Below the pieces are notes generated by a model, which was not told where the DNA came from, made no database searches, and was given only the letters and a program-made list of their open reading frames with translations. Positions 1-8,272 of a DNA stretch of 16,653 nt are shown here, piece after piece (the stretch's first letter is position 1; each line of letters opens with the position of its first letter). Position numbers and translations under genes: made by a program. The stretch covers positions 1 through 16,653 of the forward strand of contig JAMCVR010000053.1 of the NCBI GenBank assembly GCA_023475455.1, written 5' to 3'. Origin of the DNA: Thermoplasmatota archaeon. GTDB lineage: Bacteria; Pseudomonadota; Gammaproteobacteria; Burkholderiales; Thiobacillaceae.

Positions 1-2
1 TC

Positions 3-1139
3 AGCGCGGAGGAACTGGGCGCGGCCTGGGCACGCCTCGCCACCTGGGCGGCGCGCCGCCATGAGGCCGCTGCCTTGGGCTGGTTCCAGCGGGCAGGGGC
101 AGCGGCGACCAGCGATTTTCAGCGCGAATGGTGGGCGCGCGCAGCGCTGCGCGCAGGCGACTGGCAGGCCGTGCAGCGTGCGATCGACGGCATGGGCGAA
201 GCGACCCGCGCGCAGCCCGTCTGGCGCTACTGGCGCGCGCGCGCCCTGCAGGCCGGCGGCCAGCGTGCGGCGGCCAACTCGCTGTTTCTGGCGCTGTCGC
301 GCGAGCACCATTACCACGGCCAGCTGGCGCAGGAAGAACTCGGCCCGGTGATGCAGGCGCCGGCCGTCAATATCAAGATGGGCGGCAATGACGTCGCGGC
401 GATTGCGCGCCATCCCGGCATCGCGCGTGCGCACGCCTTTTACGAACTCGGTCTGCGCGACGAAGCCAGCCAGGAGTGGAACTGGAGCATTCAGACGTTT
501 TCCGATGCCCAGTTGCTGGCGGCCGCCGAACTGGCAAGGCGTATGGAATGGTATGACCGCGCCATCGACACCGCCGAGCGCACCCGCGAACTGCACGATT
601 TCGAATTGCGCTTTCTGGCGCCTTACCGCGAACTGGCGCAGCAGGCCGCTCGCGAAAATGCGATCGACGAAGCCTGGGTGTTCGGCCTGATGCGGCAGGA
701 AAGCCGCTTCGTCAACGTCGCGCGCTCCAGCGTCGGCGCGTCCGGCCTGATGCAGATCATGCCGGCCACCGCGCGCTGGATTGCGCAGCGTCTCGGCATC
801 AAGAAATTCCACCCGCGCGACATGCAGGACCCGGCCAGAAATATCCAGTTCGGTGCGTATTACCTGAAGCATGTGCAGACCACGCTGGACGGTTCGGCGG
901 TGCTGGCCACCGCCGCCTACAACGCCGGCGATCGACGGCATGGGCGAAGCGACCCGCGCGCAGCCCGTCTGGCGCTACTGGCGCGCGCGCGCCCTGCAGG
1001 CCGGCGGCCAGCGTGCGGCGGCCAACTCGCTGTTTCTGGCGCTGTCGCGCGAGCACCATTACCACGGCCAGCTGGCGCAGGAAGAACTCGGCCCGGTGAT
1101 GCAGGCGCCGGCCGTCAATATCAAGATGGGCGGCAATGA
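3..1139 (+). pseudogene. slt: Soluble lytic murein transglycosylase (Slt70 family), 5' part, frameshifted by a tandem duplication
   Basis: The reading frame is open from base 3, so the gene starts upstream of the window. It encodes an alpha-helical superhelical region, then the SLT catalytic domain with the catalytic Glu in LMRQESRF (about 689-712), GLMQIMPATA and the AAYNAG motif. These enzymes cleave the MurNAc-GlcNAc bond of peptidoglycan in the periplasm, forming 1,6-anhydro-MurNAc ends. At base 930 the sequence jumps back to a copy of base 182. The 748-bp unit is not a multiple of three, so translation continues about 70 codons out of frame to a stop at 1137-1139. The product would keep most of the catalytic domain but lose its last ~83 residues. 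Joining base 929 directly to base 1678 restores a perfect frame (TAAYNAG then PGRAQRW), so the unduplicated gene was intact. The family assignment is secure; whether the break exists in the cell is not. Confidence 0.85.
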
Positions 1140-1677
1140 CGTCGCGGCGATTGCGCGCCATCCCGGCATCGCGCGTGCGCACGCCTTTTACGAACTCGGT
1201 CTGCGCGACGAAGCCAGCCAGGAGTGGAACTGGAGCATTCAGACGTTTTCCGATGCCCAGTTGCTGGCGGCCGCCGAACTGGCAAGGCGTATGGAATGGT
1301 ATGACCGCGCCATCGACACCGCCGAGCGCACCCGCGAACTGCACGATTTCGAATTGCGCTTTCTGGCGCCTTACCGCGAACTGGCGCAGCAGGCCGCTCG
1401 CGAAAATGCGATCGACGAAGCCTGGGTGTTCGGCCTGATGCGGCAGGAAAGCCGCTTCGTCAACGTCGCGCGCTCCAGCGTCGGCGCGTCCGGCCTGATG
1501 CAGATCATGCCGGCCACCGCGCGCTGGATTGCGCAGCGTCTCGGCATCAAGAAATTCCACCCGCGCGACATGCAGGACCCGGCCAGAAATATCCAGTTCG
1601 GTGCGTATTACCTGAAGCATGTGCAGACCACGCTGGACGGTTCGGCGGTGCTGGCCACCGCCGCCTACAACGCCGGC
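182..1677 (+). repeat. Perfect 748-bp tandem duplication inside slt
   Basis: Bases 182-929 are repeated directly at 930-1677 with no difference that I can find. The dinucleotide GC before the unit (180-181) equals the last two bases of each copy (928-929, 1676-1677), so the junction has 2 bp of microhomology. Because 748 is 3x249+1, the duplication frameshifts slt. The lack of divergence means either a very recent event or an assembly error. Confidence 0.95.
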
Positions 1678-1929
1678 CCCGGTCGTGCCCAGCGCTGGCG
1701 CGACGCCCGGCCGATGGAAGCCGCGGTCTACATCGAATCGATCCCGTTCGCCGAAACGCGCGATTACGTCAAGAAAGTGATGAGCAACGCCATGTACTAC
1801 GCTGCGCGTTTCGGCCAGCCCTCGGTGCTGCTGAAAGACCGGCTGGGCACGGTGCCGCCGCGCAAAGTCGCGACTATCCAGCCACCCGATCCGGATGCTT
1901 CGCTGGAACTCGAACGGGCGGACGATTAG
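931..1929 (+). pseudogene. slt: Soluble lytic murein transglycosylase, 3' part (second copy of the duplicated segment plus the true C-terminus)
   Basis: This is the second copy of the 748-bp unit followed by the unique 3' end of slt. From about IDGMGEATRAQ it reads in the correct slt frame through the catalytic segment (RQESRF, GLMQIMPATA, AAYNAGPGR) to a TAG stop at 1927-1929. The C-terminal stretch includes ESIPFAETRDYVKKVM, typical of the family. This frame is out of phase with the 5' part and lacks a signal peptide, so any protein begun at an internal ATG such as 940 would probably stay in the cytoplasm and not reach peptidoglycan. The next gene starts about 38 bp downstream, consistent with an slt-epimerase-cca operon. 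Confidence 0.8.
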
Positions 1930-1967
1930 AATCGGCATTGCCTTATATGCCGAAACAAAAACCAACC

Positions 1968-3005
1968 ATGAAGATTGAACGCATCTGCATCCTCGGCGGG
2001 TCCGGCTTTGTCGGCACCCATCTCGTCAGCCTCCTCGCCGCGCGCGGTCTCAACGTGCGCGTGCTGAGCCGCCGCCGCGAAACGGCCAAGGAACTGATCC
2101 TGCTGCCGACGGTGGAAGTGATCGAGGCCGACGTCCACGATCAGCAGGAGCTCATCCGCCACTTCCGCGGCATGGACGCCGTCATCAACCTGGTCGGCAT
2201 CCTGCACGAAAGCAGGGTGGGACGCGTCGACCTGCCGAGCGCCCGCCGCGGCGACTTCCAGAAAGTCCACGTCGAACTGCCGCGCAAGATCATTCACGCC
2301 TGCGGCGAAGCGGGCGTGCGCCGCCTGCTGCACATGAGCGCGCTCGGCGCCGATCCCAACTCGCGCTCGGCCTATCAGCGCTCCAAGGGCATCGGCGAAG
2401 CGCTGGTGCGCGAGGCCGGCATGCACCATGTCGAACACGAGAACTGGTATCTCAACGGCCCCAAGTTCATTCACGGCTACGGCCTCAATGTCACGATCTT
2501 CCGCCCGTCGGTGATCTTCGGCCGCGGCGATTCCTTCCTCTCGATGTTCGCCCGCCTGCTCAAAACCTTCCCCGTGCTGCCGCTTGCGGCCGCCGGGAGC
2601 CGCTTTGCCCCGGTGCACGTGGAGGACGTCGCGCGCGCCTATGCCGACAGCCTCGACAACCCCGCGACCTATGGCCAGACCTACGATCTGTGCGGCCCCC
2701 GGGTCTACACCCTGGAGGAACTGGTGCGCTATGCGGGGGAGGTCATCGGCAAGCGGCGCAGCATCGTCCCGCTGGGCAAGTGGCTGTCGTATTTCCAGGC
2801 CTGGGCGCTGGAGTTCAAGCCCGGCAAAAAGCTGATGACGCGCGACAACTACTACGCCATGAGCACGGACAACGTTTGCAGCGGCGGCTGGCCGTCGGTG
2901 TTCGATTTCCAGCCGGCGGCGCTCGAAGCGATCGCCCCCGAATACCTGCGCGCCGACACGCCGCGCGCGCGGTACGAGGACTACCGCGAGAGCGCCCGCC
3001 GTTGA
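1968..3005 (+). CDS. NAD(P)-binding epimerase-family protein, complex I NDUFA9-like (atypical SDR)
   Basis: The 345-residue protein starts [16 protein letters not shown], an N-terminal Rossmann fold with the GGSGFVG dinucleotide motif at residues 10-16. A YxxxK pair lies at Y136/K140 and the family stretch [13 protein letters not shown] follows. Proteins of this type resemble the NDUFA9 subunit of complex I and NAD-dependent epimerases; the substrate in bacteria is not established. Compared with relatives as I remember them, about 18-20 residues seem inserted just before [10 protein letters not shown] (around [10 protein letters not shown]), which needs an alignment to confirm. I chose ATG 1968 because the glycine motif then sits at the usual distance. 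An in-frame ATG at 1947 would add seven residues; neither has a clear ribosome binding site. The gene lies 38 bp after slt and 16 bp before cca, an order common in betaproteobacteria. Confidence 0.85.
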   Translation: MKIERICILGGSGFVGTHLVSLLAARGLNVRVLSRRRETAKELILLPTVEVIEADVHDQQELIRHFRGMDAVINLVGILHESRVGRVDLPSARRGDFQKVHVELPRKIIHACGEAGVRRLLHMSALGADPNSRSAYQRSKGIGEALVREAGMHHVEHENWYLNGPKFIHGYGLNVTIFRPSVIFGRGDSFLSMFARLLKTFPVLPLAAAGSRFAPVHVEDVARAYADSLDNPATYGQTYDLCGPRVYTLEELVRYAGEVIGKRRSIVPLGKWLSYFQAWALEFKPGKKLMTRDNYYAMSTDNVCSGGWPSVFDFQPAALEAIAPEYLRADTPRARYEDYRESARR

Positions 3006-3021
3006 GGACCCTTGCGTCGCC

Positions 3022-4650
3022 ATGAAGATCTACACCGTTGGCGGCGCTGTGCGCGACCGGCTGCAGGGCCGGCCGGTGGTTGACCGCGACTACGTCGTCG
3101 TCGGCGCCACGCCCGACGAGATGGTCGCGCTGGGCTATCAGCCGGTCGGCAAGGATTTCCCGGTTTTCCTGCACCCGCACAGCCACGAGGAATACGCTCT
3201 CGCGCGCACCGAGCGCAAGTCCGGGCATGGCTACAAGGGCTTCACCGTCTATGCCGCGCCGGACGTCACGCTGGAAGAGGATCTGCGCCGCCGCGACCTC
3301 ACCATCAACGCCATGGCCGAGGACGAGGCCGGCGCGCTGATCGACCCCTACGGCGGCCAGCGCGACCTGGCCGCGAAAACCCTCCGCCACGTCAGCGAAG
3401 CCTTCGCCGAGGATCCCGTGCGTATATTGCGGGTGGCGCGCTTCGCCGCCCGCTTCGCCGATTTTTCGGTGGCGCCGGAAACCAATGCGCTGATGCGGCA
3501 GATGGTGGACAGCGGCGAGGTCGACACCCTGGTGCCCGAGCGGGTGTGGCAGGAGGTCGCGCGCGGCCTGATGGAGGCGCAGCCCTCGCGCCTGTTCCGG
3601 GTGTTGCGCGACTGCGGCGCGCTGGCGCGGCTGTTTCCCGAAATCGACCGCCTGTTCGGCGTGCCGCAGCCGCCCGAGCACCATCCCGAAGTCGATACCG
3701 GCGTGCACGTCATGCTCGTCGTCGACTGGGCGGCGCGTCAAGGTTATAGCCTGCCGGTGCGTTTTGCGGCGTTGACCCACGACCTCGGCAAGGGCGTCAC
3801 CCCGCCCGAGCTGTGGCCGGAACATCATGGCCATGAAGACAAAAGCGTCGAGCTGGTGCGCGCGCTGTGCGAACGCATCCGCGTGCCCGCCGACAGCCGC
3901 GACCTCGCCGTCGCGGTGGCGCGCGACCACGGCCACGTTCACCGCGCGCTGGAATTGCGCCCCGGCACCCTCGTCGAACTGCTGGAACGGGTCGACGCCT
4001 TTCGCCGCCCGGATCGCTTCGAGGAATTTCTGCAGGCCTGCGAATGCGATTTTCGGGGCCGTCCCGGCTACGAAGACAAACCCTTTCCCGCGCCAGAGCA
4101 TCTGCGGCAGGCGCTGATGGCGGCGCAGGCCATCGATGCCGCCGGGGTGGCGCGCAATGCCGATCCCGCCCGGATCCGGGAAGCGATCTTCCAGGCGCGG
4201 GCCCAGGCGGTGGCGGCGTGGCGCGAACACGCCGGCGAGCGCTGGGAGCATTTCCCGCATCAGGCCGACATGGGCGTGCGCGGCATCGGCCCCACCCTGG
4301 CCGCTGCGTTCGAGCAGGCGGCACGGGCGATGACCGCGGTGGTCACCGATCCTGCCAGGGTGGCGGCGAACGAAGCGGTGGAAATCCGCTGCGAGGCACC
4401 CGACGACGAACTGCTGCTGGTCGACTGGCTGAACGCGCTGATCCTGGAAATGGCGGCGCGCCGCATGCTGTTCAGCCGCTTCAAGGTCGACCTGGACGGG
4501 CATCGCCTGCACGCCGTCGCCTGGGGCGAGCCGGTCGAGCCGGCCAGGCACCAGCCGGCTGTCGAGATCAAGGGCGCCACCTATACTGAGTTGAAAGCAG
4601 GGATGACGGAGTCCGGACTATGGCAGGCCCAGTGCGTGGTGGACGTGTGA
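3022..4650 (+). CDS. cca: Multifunctional tRNA CCA nucleotidyltransferase fused to a C-terminal archease domain
   Basis: The 542-residue protein has two parts. Residues 1 to about 400 closely match bacterial multifunctional Cca: GGAVRD at 7-12, catalytic carboxylates D21 and D23 in [31 protein letters not shown], then an HD phosphohydrolase domain with H253-D254 (THDLGKG) and H268/H269/H271. Cca adds CCA to tRNA 3' ends; in E. coli the HD domain has 2',3'-cyclic phosphodiesterase, 2'-nucleotidase and phosphatase activities. Residues from about 405 to 542 form a full archease domain: [14 protein letters not shown] with D416, [10 protein letters not shown], then [10 protein letters not shown] and a C-terminal WQAQCVVDV with D541. 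Archease activates RtcB, and acidic residues at such positions bind its metal. Cca alone usually has about 410 residues, so this is a fusion. It reads through in one frame with no Met near the domain boundary, so it is not two overlapping genes. rtcB follows one base after the stop, supporting joint function. Confidence 0.93.
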   Translation: MKIYTVGGAVRDRLQGRPVVDRDYVVVGATPDEMVALGYQPVGKDFPVFLHPHSHEEYALARTERKSGHGYKGFTVYAAPDVTLEEDLRRRDLTINAMAEDEAGALIDPYGGQRDLAAKTLRHVSEAFAEDPVRILRVARFAARFADFSVAPETNALMRQMVDSGEVDTLVPERVWQEVARGLMEAQPSRLFRVLRDCGALARLFPEIDRLFGVPQPPEHHPEVDTGVHVMLVVDWAARQGYSLPVRFAALTHDLGKGVTPPELWPEHHGHEDKSVELVRALCERIRVPADSRDLAVAVARDHGHVHRALELRPGTLVELLERVDAFRRPDRFEEFLQACECDFRGRPGYEDKPFPAPEHLRQALMAAQAIDAAGVARNADPARIREAIFQARAQAVAAWREHAGERWEHFPHQADMGVRGIGPTLAAAFEQAARAMTAVVTDPARVAANEAVEIRCEAPDDELLLVDWLNALILEMAARRMLFSRFKVDLDGHRLHAVAWGEPVEPARHQPAVEIKGATYTELKAGMTESGLWQAQCVVDV

Positions 4651-4651
4651 A

Positions 4652-6082
4652 ATGAACCTCGATCAGTTCGAACGGGTGTCGGATGTCGAGTGGCGCGCCG
4701 CGCCGGTCGGGAAAATGCGCGTGCCGGCGGTGATCTACGCCGACGAGGCCCTGATCCGCGAAATGGATGACAAGGTTCTCGAACAGCTCACCAACGTGGC
4801 CACGCTGCCGGGCATCGTCCAGGCCGCCTACGCCATGCCCGACGCGCACTGGGGCTACGGCTTTCCGATCGGCGGGGTGGCGGCGTTCGATGCCGACGAG
4901 GGCGGCGTGGTGTCGGCCGGCGGGGTGGGCTTCGACATTTCCTGCGGCGTGCGCACCCTGCACACGGGCCTGAAGGCCGTGGACATCGCGCCGCTCAAAG
5001 AGCGGCTCGCCGACCGTCTGTTCGCCCGCATCCCGGCCGGCGTGGGCAGCACCGGCCCGTTGCGCCTCAACGCCGACGAGATGGATGCGATGCTGCGCGG
5101 CGGCGCGCGCTGGGCGGTCGAGCACGGCTATGGCAGTGAAGCCGACCTCGATCGCATCGAGGAGCACGGCTGCATGGCCGGCGCCGAGCCGGGCCGGGTG
5201 TCCGAGCTGGCCAAGCGCCGTCAGCGCGACGAGACCGGCACCCTCGGTTCCGGCAACCACTACCTCGAACTGCAGGAAATCGTCGAAATCTACGACACGA
5301 AAGCAGCCGACCGCTTCCGCCTGCGCCAGGGCGAAGTGGTGGTCAGCATCCATTGCGGTTCGCGCGGGCTGGGGCACCAGATCGGCACCGAATTTCTCAG
5401 GCAGATGGTGGTCGCCGCGCCGGGCTACGGCATCGAGCTGCCCGACCGCGAGCTCGCCTGCGCGCCCATCCGGTCTCCGCTTGGTCAGGCGTACCTCGGC
5501 GCCATGCGCGCGGCGATCAACTGCGCGCTGGCCAATCGTCAGGTCATCACCCATCTCGCCCGCCAGGTGGTCGCCGACCTCGTGCCTGGAACCCATCTCG
5601 CCCTGATCTATGACGTCTCGCACAATACGTGCAAGCAGGAGCCCCACACGGTCGACGGCCGGACGCGCCGCCTGTACGTGCACCGCAAGGGCGCGACGCG
5701 CGCGTTCGGCCCCGGCCATCCGGCGCTGCCCGGCGACTTGCGCGACATCGGCCAGCCGGTGCTGATCGGCGGCAGCATGGGCACGGCTTCTTATATCCTG
5801 GTCGGCACCGAGGCGGGCATGACGCGCGCCTTCAGTTCCGCCTGCCACGGCGCGGGGCGGTCCATGAGCCGCCATCAGGCCACCCGCCAGTGGCATGGCC
5901 GGGCGCTGGTGGATGAACTCGCCAGCCGGGGCATCCTGATCCGCAGCCCCTCGCTGCGCGGCGTGGCGGAAGAGGCGCCGGGTGCCTACAAGGACGTCAG
6001 CGCCGTGGTCGAAGCGGCCGACCGTGCCGGGCTGGCGCGCAAGGTGGCCAGGCTGAAACCGCTGGTCTGCATCAAGGGATGA
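4652..6082 (+). CDS. rtcB: RNA-splicing ligase RtcB (3'-phosphate/5'-hydroxyl RNA ligase)
   Basis: The 476-residue protein is full length. It carries every residue of the known Mn2+/GTP active site: D95 and C98 (FDISCG), N202-H203 (GSGNHYLEL), H234 (SIHCGSRGLGHQ), H324 (YDVSHN) and H399 in CHGAGRSMSR, the histidine that becomes GMP-linked. The first five match the numbering of the Pyrococcus enzyme. RtcB joins RNA 2',3'-cyclic-phosphate or 3'-phosphate ends to 5'-OH ends, as in repair of cleaved tRNA. The ATG lies one base after the cca-archease stop, with only a weak GGTGG upstream, so translational coupling is likely. No rtcA (RNA cyclase) or rtcR (sigma-54 regulator) is in the window. The last 192 codons are copied again downstream by the 908-bp duplication, but this copy is intact. 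Confidence 0.96.
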   Translation: MNLDQFERVSDVEWRAAPVGKMRVPAVIYADEALIREMDDKVLEQLTNVATLPGIVQAAYAMPDAHWGYGFPIGGVAAFDADEGGVVSAGGVGFDISCGVRTLHTGLKAVDIAPLKERLADRLFARIPAGVGSTGPLRLNADEMDAMLRGGARWAVEHGYGSEADLDRIEEHGCMAGAEPGRVSELAKRRQRDETGTLGSGNHYLELQEIVEIYDTKAADRFRLRQGEVVVSIHCGSRGLGHQIGTEFLRQMVVAAPGYGIELPDRELACAPIRSPLGQAYLGAMRAAINCALANRQVITHLARQVVADLVPGTHLALIYDVSHNTCKQEPHTVDGRTRRLYVHRKGATRAFGPGHPALPGDLRDIGQPVLIGGSMGTASYILVGTEAGMTRAFSSACHGAGRSMSRHQATRQWHGRALVDELASRGILIRSPSLRGVAEEAPGAYKDVSAVVEAADRAGLARKVARLKPLVCIKG

Positions 6083-7323
6083 GCGGAGCTGCTGGAACTG
6101 CGTGCTGCCGGCACCGTCATACTGCTTGAGCGCGTCGCTGCGTTCAGCCGTGCGGCGCGGCAGGATTGATGCAATCAGGCAACGGAGGAACCATGCCCTA
6201 CAGTGAACAAACGGTGCAGTCGATACGGCCCTGGTCGGACAAGACCTTCAGTTTCACCCTCAGCCGTCCGCAGGATTTCTCGTTCGAGAACGGCGAATTC
6301 GTCACCATCGGGCTGAAGCGCGAAGGCAAGCTGGTGGCGCGTGCCTATTCCATCGTCTCCACCGCCGACCGCGATTACCTGGAGTTTCTCAGCATCCACG
6401 TGCCGGACGGTCCGCGCGCGGCGATCAACTGCGCGCTGGCCAATCGTCAGGTCATCACCCATCTCGCCCGCCAGGTGGTCGCCGACCTCGTGCCTGGAAC
6501 CCATCTCGCCCTGATCTATGACGTCTCGCACAATACGTGCAAGCAGGAGCCCCACACGGTCGACGGCCGGACGCGCCGCCTGTACGTGCACCGCAAGGGC
6601 GCGACGCGCGCGTTCGGCCCCGGCCATCCGGCGCTGCCCGGCGACTTGCGCGACATCGGCCAGCCGGTGCTGATCGGCGGCAGCATGGGCACGGCTTCTT
6701 ATATCCTGGTCGGCACCGAGGCGGGCATGACGCGCGCCTTCAGTTCCGCCTGCCACGGCGCGGGGCGGTCCATGAGCCGCCATCAGGCCACCCGCCAGTG
6801 GCATGGCCGGGCGCTGGTGGATGAACTCGCCAGCCGGGGCATCCTGATCCGCAGCCCCTCGCTGCGCGGCGTGGCGGAAGAGGCGCCGGGTGCCTACAAG
6901 GACGTCAGCGCCGTGGTCGAAGCGGCCGACCGTGCCGGGCTGGCGCGCAAGGTGGCCAGGCTGAAACCGCTGGTCTGCATCAAGGGATGAGCGGAGCTGC
7001 TGGAACTGCGTGCTGCCGGCACCGTCATACTGCTTGAGCGCGTCGCTGCGTTCAGCCGTGCGGCGCGGCAGGATTGATGCAATCAGGCAACGGAGGAACC
7101 ATGCCCTACAGTGAACAAACGGTGCAGTCGATACGGCCCTGGTCGGACAAGACCTTCAGTTTCACCCTCAGCCGTCCGCAGGATTTCTCGTTCGAGAACG
7201 GCGAATTCGTCACCATCGGGCTGAAGCGCGAAGGCAAGCTGGTGGCGCGTGCCTATTCCATCGTCTCCACCGCCGACCGCGATTACCTGGAGTTTCTCAG
7301 CATCCACGTGCCGGACGGTCCGC
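5508..7323 (+). repeat. Perfect 908-bp tandem duplication spanning the rtcB 3' end and the fpr 5' end
   Basis: Bases 5508-6415 are repeated directly at 6416-7323, with no mismatch that I can find. The unit runs from rtcB codon 286 through the rtcB-fpr gap to fpr codon 74/75. The GC at 5506-5507 recurs at 6414-6415 and 7322-7323, giving 2 bp of junction microhomology, as in the slt duplication. Both flanking genes stay intact and a chimeric ORF arises at the junction. Confidence 0.95.
6193..6990 (+). CDS. Fpr'-'RtcB chimeric ORF created by the duplication junction
   Basis: The duplication joins fpr codons 1-74 in frame to rtcB from codon 286 on, giving 265 residues. Residues 1-74 form the start of the Fpr FAD-binding barrel, including RAYSIVS, up to VPDGP. 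RAAINCALANRQ and the whole RtcB C-terminus follow, with the SHN and CHGAGR histidines but without D95, C98, N202, H203 and H234. It keeps the strong fpr ribosome binding site (GGAGGA, 6184-6189) and so could be translated. Neither parent activity is expected: the Fpr part lacks the NADP domain and the RtcB part lacks half of its metal site. It is best regarded as a by-product of the duplication. If the duplication is an assembly error, this ORF does not exist. Confidence 0.6.
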   Translation: MPYSEQTVQSIRPWSDKTFSFTLSRPQDFSFENGEFVTIGLKREGKLVARAYSIVSTADRDYLEFLSIHVPDGPRAAINCALANRQVITHLARQVVADLVPGTHLALIYDVSHNTCKQEPHTVDGRTRRLYVHRKGATRAFGPGHPALPGDLRDIGQPVLIGGSMGTASYILVGTEAGMTRAFSSACHGAGRSMSRHQATRQWHGRALVDELASRGILIRSPSLRGVAEEAPGAYKDVSAVVEAADRAGLARKVARLKPLVCIKG

Positions 7324-7847
7324 TGACCAGCCAGCTGGCCCGCATCCGCCCCGGCGACAGCGTGTGGGTCAACAGCAAGACCACCGGAACGCTCACGCTC
7401 AACCATGTGCTGCCGGGACGCACGCTGTACCTGCTGGCCACCGGCACCGGGCTGGCGCCCTTCCTCAGCCTGATCCGCGACCCCGAACTGTATGTCCGCT
7501 ATGAAAACGTGGTGCTCGTTCACTCGGTGCGCACGGTGGCCGAGCTCGCCTATCGCGACGAGATCGAGGCAATGGATCAGCCCTGGTTGCATTACGTGCC
7601 GACCGTGACGCGCGAGCCTTTCCCCACGCCCGAACGCGGCGCCGACCTGTTCCGCTCCGGCGTGCTGTCGCAGCGCCTCGGCCTGCCCGCGCCCGATCCG
7701 GAACAGGATCGCGTGATGATCTGCGGCAATCCGGCGATGACGCGCGAACTGACCCGCCATCTCAAGGACGCGGGCTGGACGCTGACCAACCATCGCGGCA
7801 TCGGCAATTTCACCACCGAGGTCGCGTTCGTCGTGCATCACGAATGA
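7101..7847 (+). CDS. fpr: Ferredoxin/flavodoxin-NADP+ reductase, bacterial subclass
   Basis: The 248-residue FAD-dependent reductase is the usual length. The N-terminal barrel has RAYSIVS, an RxYS-type FAD-binding motif. The C-terminal NADP(H) domain has GTGLAPFLSLIRD and the MICGNPAMTREL segment. Members move electrons between NADPH and ferredoxin or flavodoxin in the cytoplasm, for biosynthesis and oxidative defence. The start is ATG 7101, with a strong GGAGGA ribosome binding site at 7092-7097. In the unduplicated arrangement it lies 110 bp after rtcB, too far for tight coupling, so it may have its own promoter; I could not identify one. It converges on the leftward gene ending at 7877. 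The C-terminus ends in VAFVVHHE rather than an aromatic residue. Confidence 0.93.
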   Translation: MPYSEQTVQSIRPWSDKTFSFTLSRPQDFSFENGEFVTIGLKREGKLVARAYSIVSTADRDYLEFLSIHVPDGPLTSQLARIRPGDSVWVNSKTTGTLTLNHVLPGRTLYLLATGTGLAPFLSLIRDPELYVRYENVVLVHSVRTVAELAYRDEIEAMDQPWLHYVPTVTREPFPTPERGADLFRSGVLSQRLGLPAPDPEQDRVMICGNPAMTRELTRHLKDAGWTLTNHRGIGNFTTEVAFVVHHE

Positions 7848-7850
7848 ACG

Positions 7851-7867
7851 GGGCCTCGTCCAGGCCC
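7851..7867. terminator. GC-rich hairpin between convergent genes
   Basis: The arms GGGCCT (7851-7856) and AGGCCC (7862-7867) enclose a 5-base loop in the 29-bp gap between the end of fpr and the end of the leftward gene at 7877. No T-tract follows on either strand, so terminator activity is only suggested by its position. Confidence 0.35.
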
Positions 7868-7876
7868 GAAATCGCC

Positions 7877-8227
7877 TTAATCGTCGTGGTGGCCGGAACG
7901 ATGATGTTTGCGGTAGTAACGGCCGTGCCCGCGTCCGGGACGGCCGTCATCGTCGTCCCAGTCATGGCGGCGATCGCGCCAGCCGTTATCGTAATGGTGA
8001 TACACGTTCACCTGATGTTGGGGCGGCAGCACGATGGTATGGCCGGGATGGTGCGGGGTGTGCGTCCAGTACTGATGGCCGCCAAACTCGTACAACACGC
8101 GGAAACCGTCGTGGTGGCGGGTGCCGAACGAGAAGGTGATGTTCGGTTCGACCGTGATCACACGACCATCGTAGGCGAAGGCGGTGCCGCTCAACAGGGT
8201 GGTTGCAATCAGCAGGGTGCGTAACAT
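7877..8227 (-). CDS. Small exported His-rich protein of unknown function
   Basis: The 116-residue protein has a clear signal peptide (MLRTLLIATTLLSGTAFA, cleavage before YDG), so it should be periplasmic. A central part (residues about 20-75) is rich in beta-forming residues, and the tail is rich in His, Asp, Arg and Gly (RRHDWDDDD, RYYRKHHRSGHHDD). It has 16 histidines, 14%, which could bind metal; that is inference only. The start is supported by AGGAGA just upstream on the minus strand. I do not recognise a family. It is the last of three leftward genes for small exported proteins, all with good ribosome binding sites, that probably form an operon divergent from the two-component system at 9339. 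Confidence 0.75.
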   Translation of the reverse strand: MLRTLLIATTLLSGTAFAYDGRVITVEPNITFSFGTRHHDGFRVLYEFGGHQYWTHTPHHPGHTIVLPPQHQVNVYHHYDNGWRDRRHDWDDDDGRPGRGHGRYYRKHHRSGHHDD

Positions 8228-8272
8228 GGCGTTTCTCCTTTCAGATGTGGGACGGCTGCGCTCGGGCGAGCG

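Noticed and set aside
799..1965. Long open frame on the minus strand antisense to slt
   Set aside because: It mirrors a recognised gene codon by codon in GC-rich DNA, has no family resemblance and no ribosome binding site.
2815..4551. Very long minus-strand open frame opposite cca (578 codons)
   Set aside because: The forward frame encodes a clear Cca-archease protein. The reverse frame is a by-product of GC-rich codon usage.
4568..5896. Long minus-strand open frame opposite rtcB
   Set aside because: It is antisense to a fully conserved RtcB, and part of it is simply repeated by the duplication.
5508..7323. Duplication as a transposon or phage insertion
   Set aside because: The repeat consists only of rtcB, the intergenic gap and fpr sequence. 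No transposase, terminal inverted repeats or target-site duplication is present.
7844..8224. Rightward 126-codon frame overlapping the fpr stop by ATGA
   Set aside because: The overlap looked like coupling, but the opposite strand carries a signal peptide and a strong ribosome binding site. The rightward protein is a Val/Ala-rich antisense of the His-rich gene.
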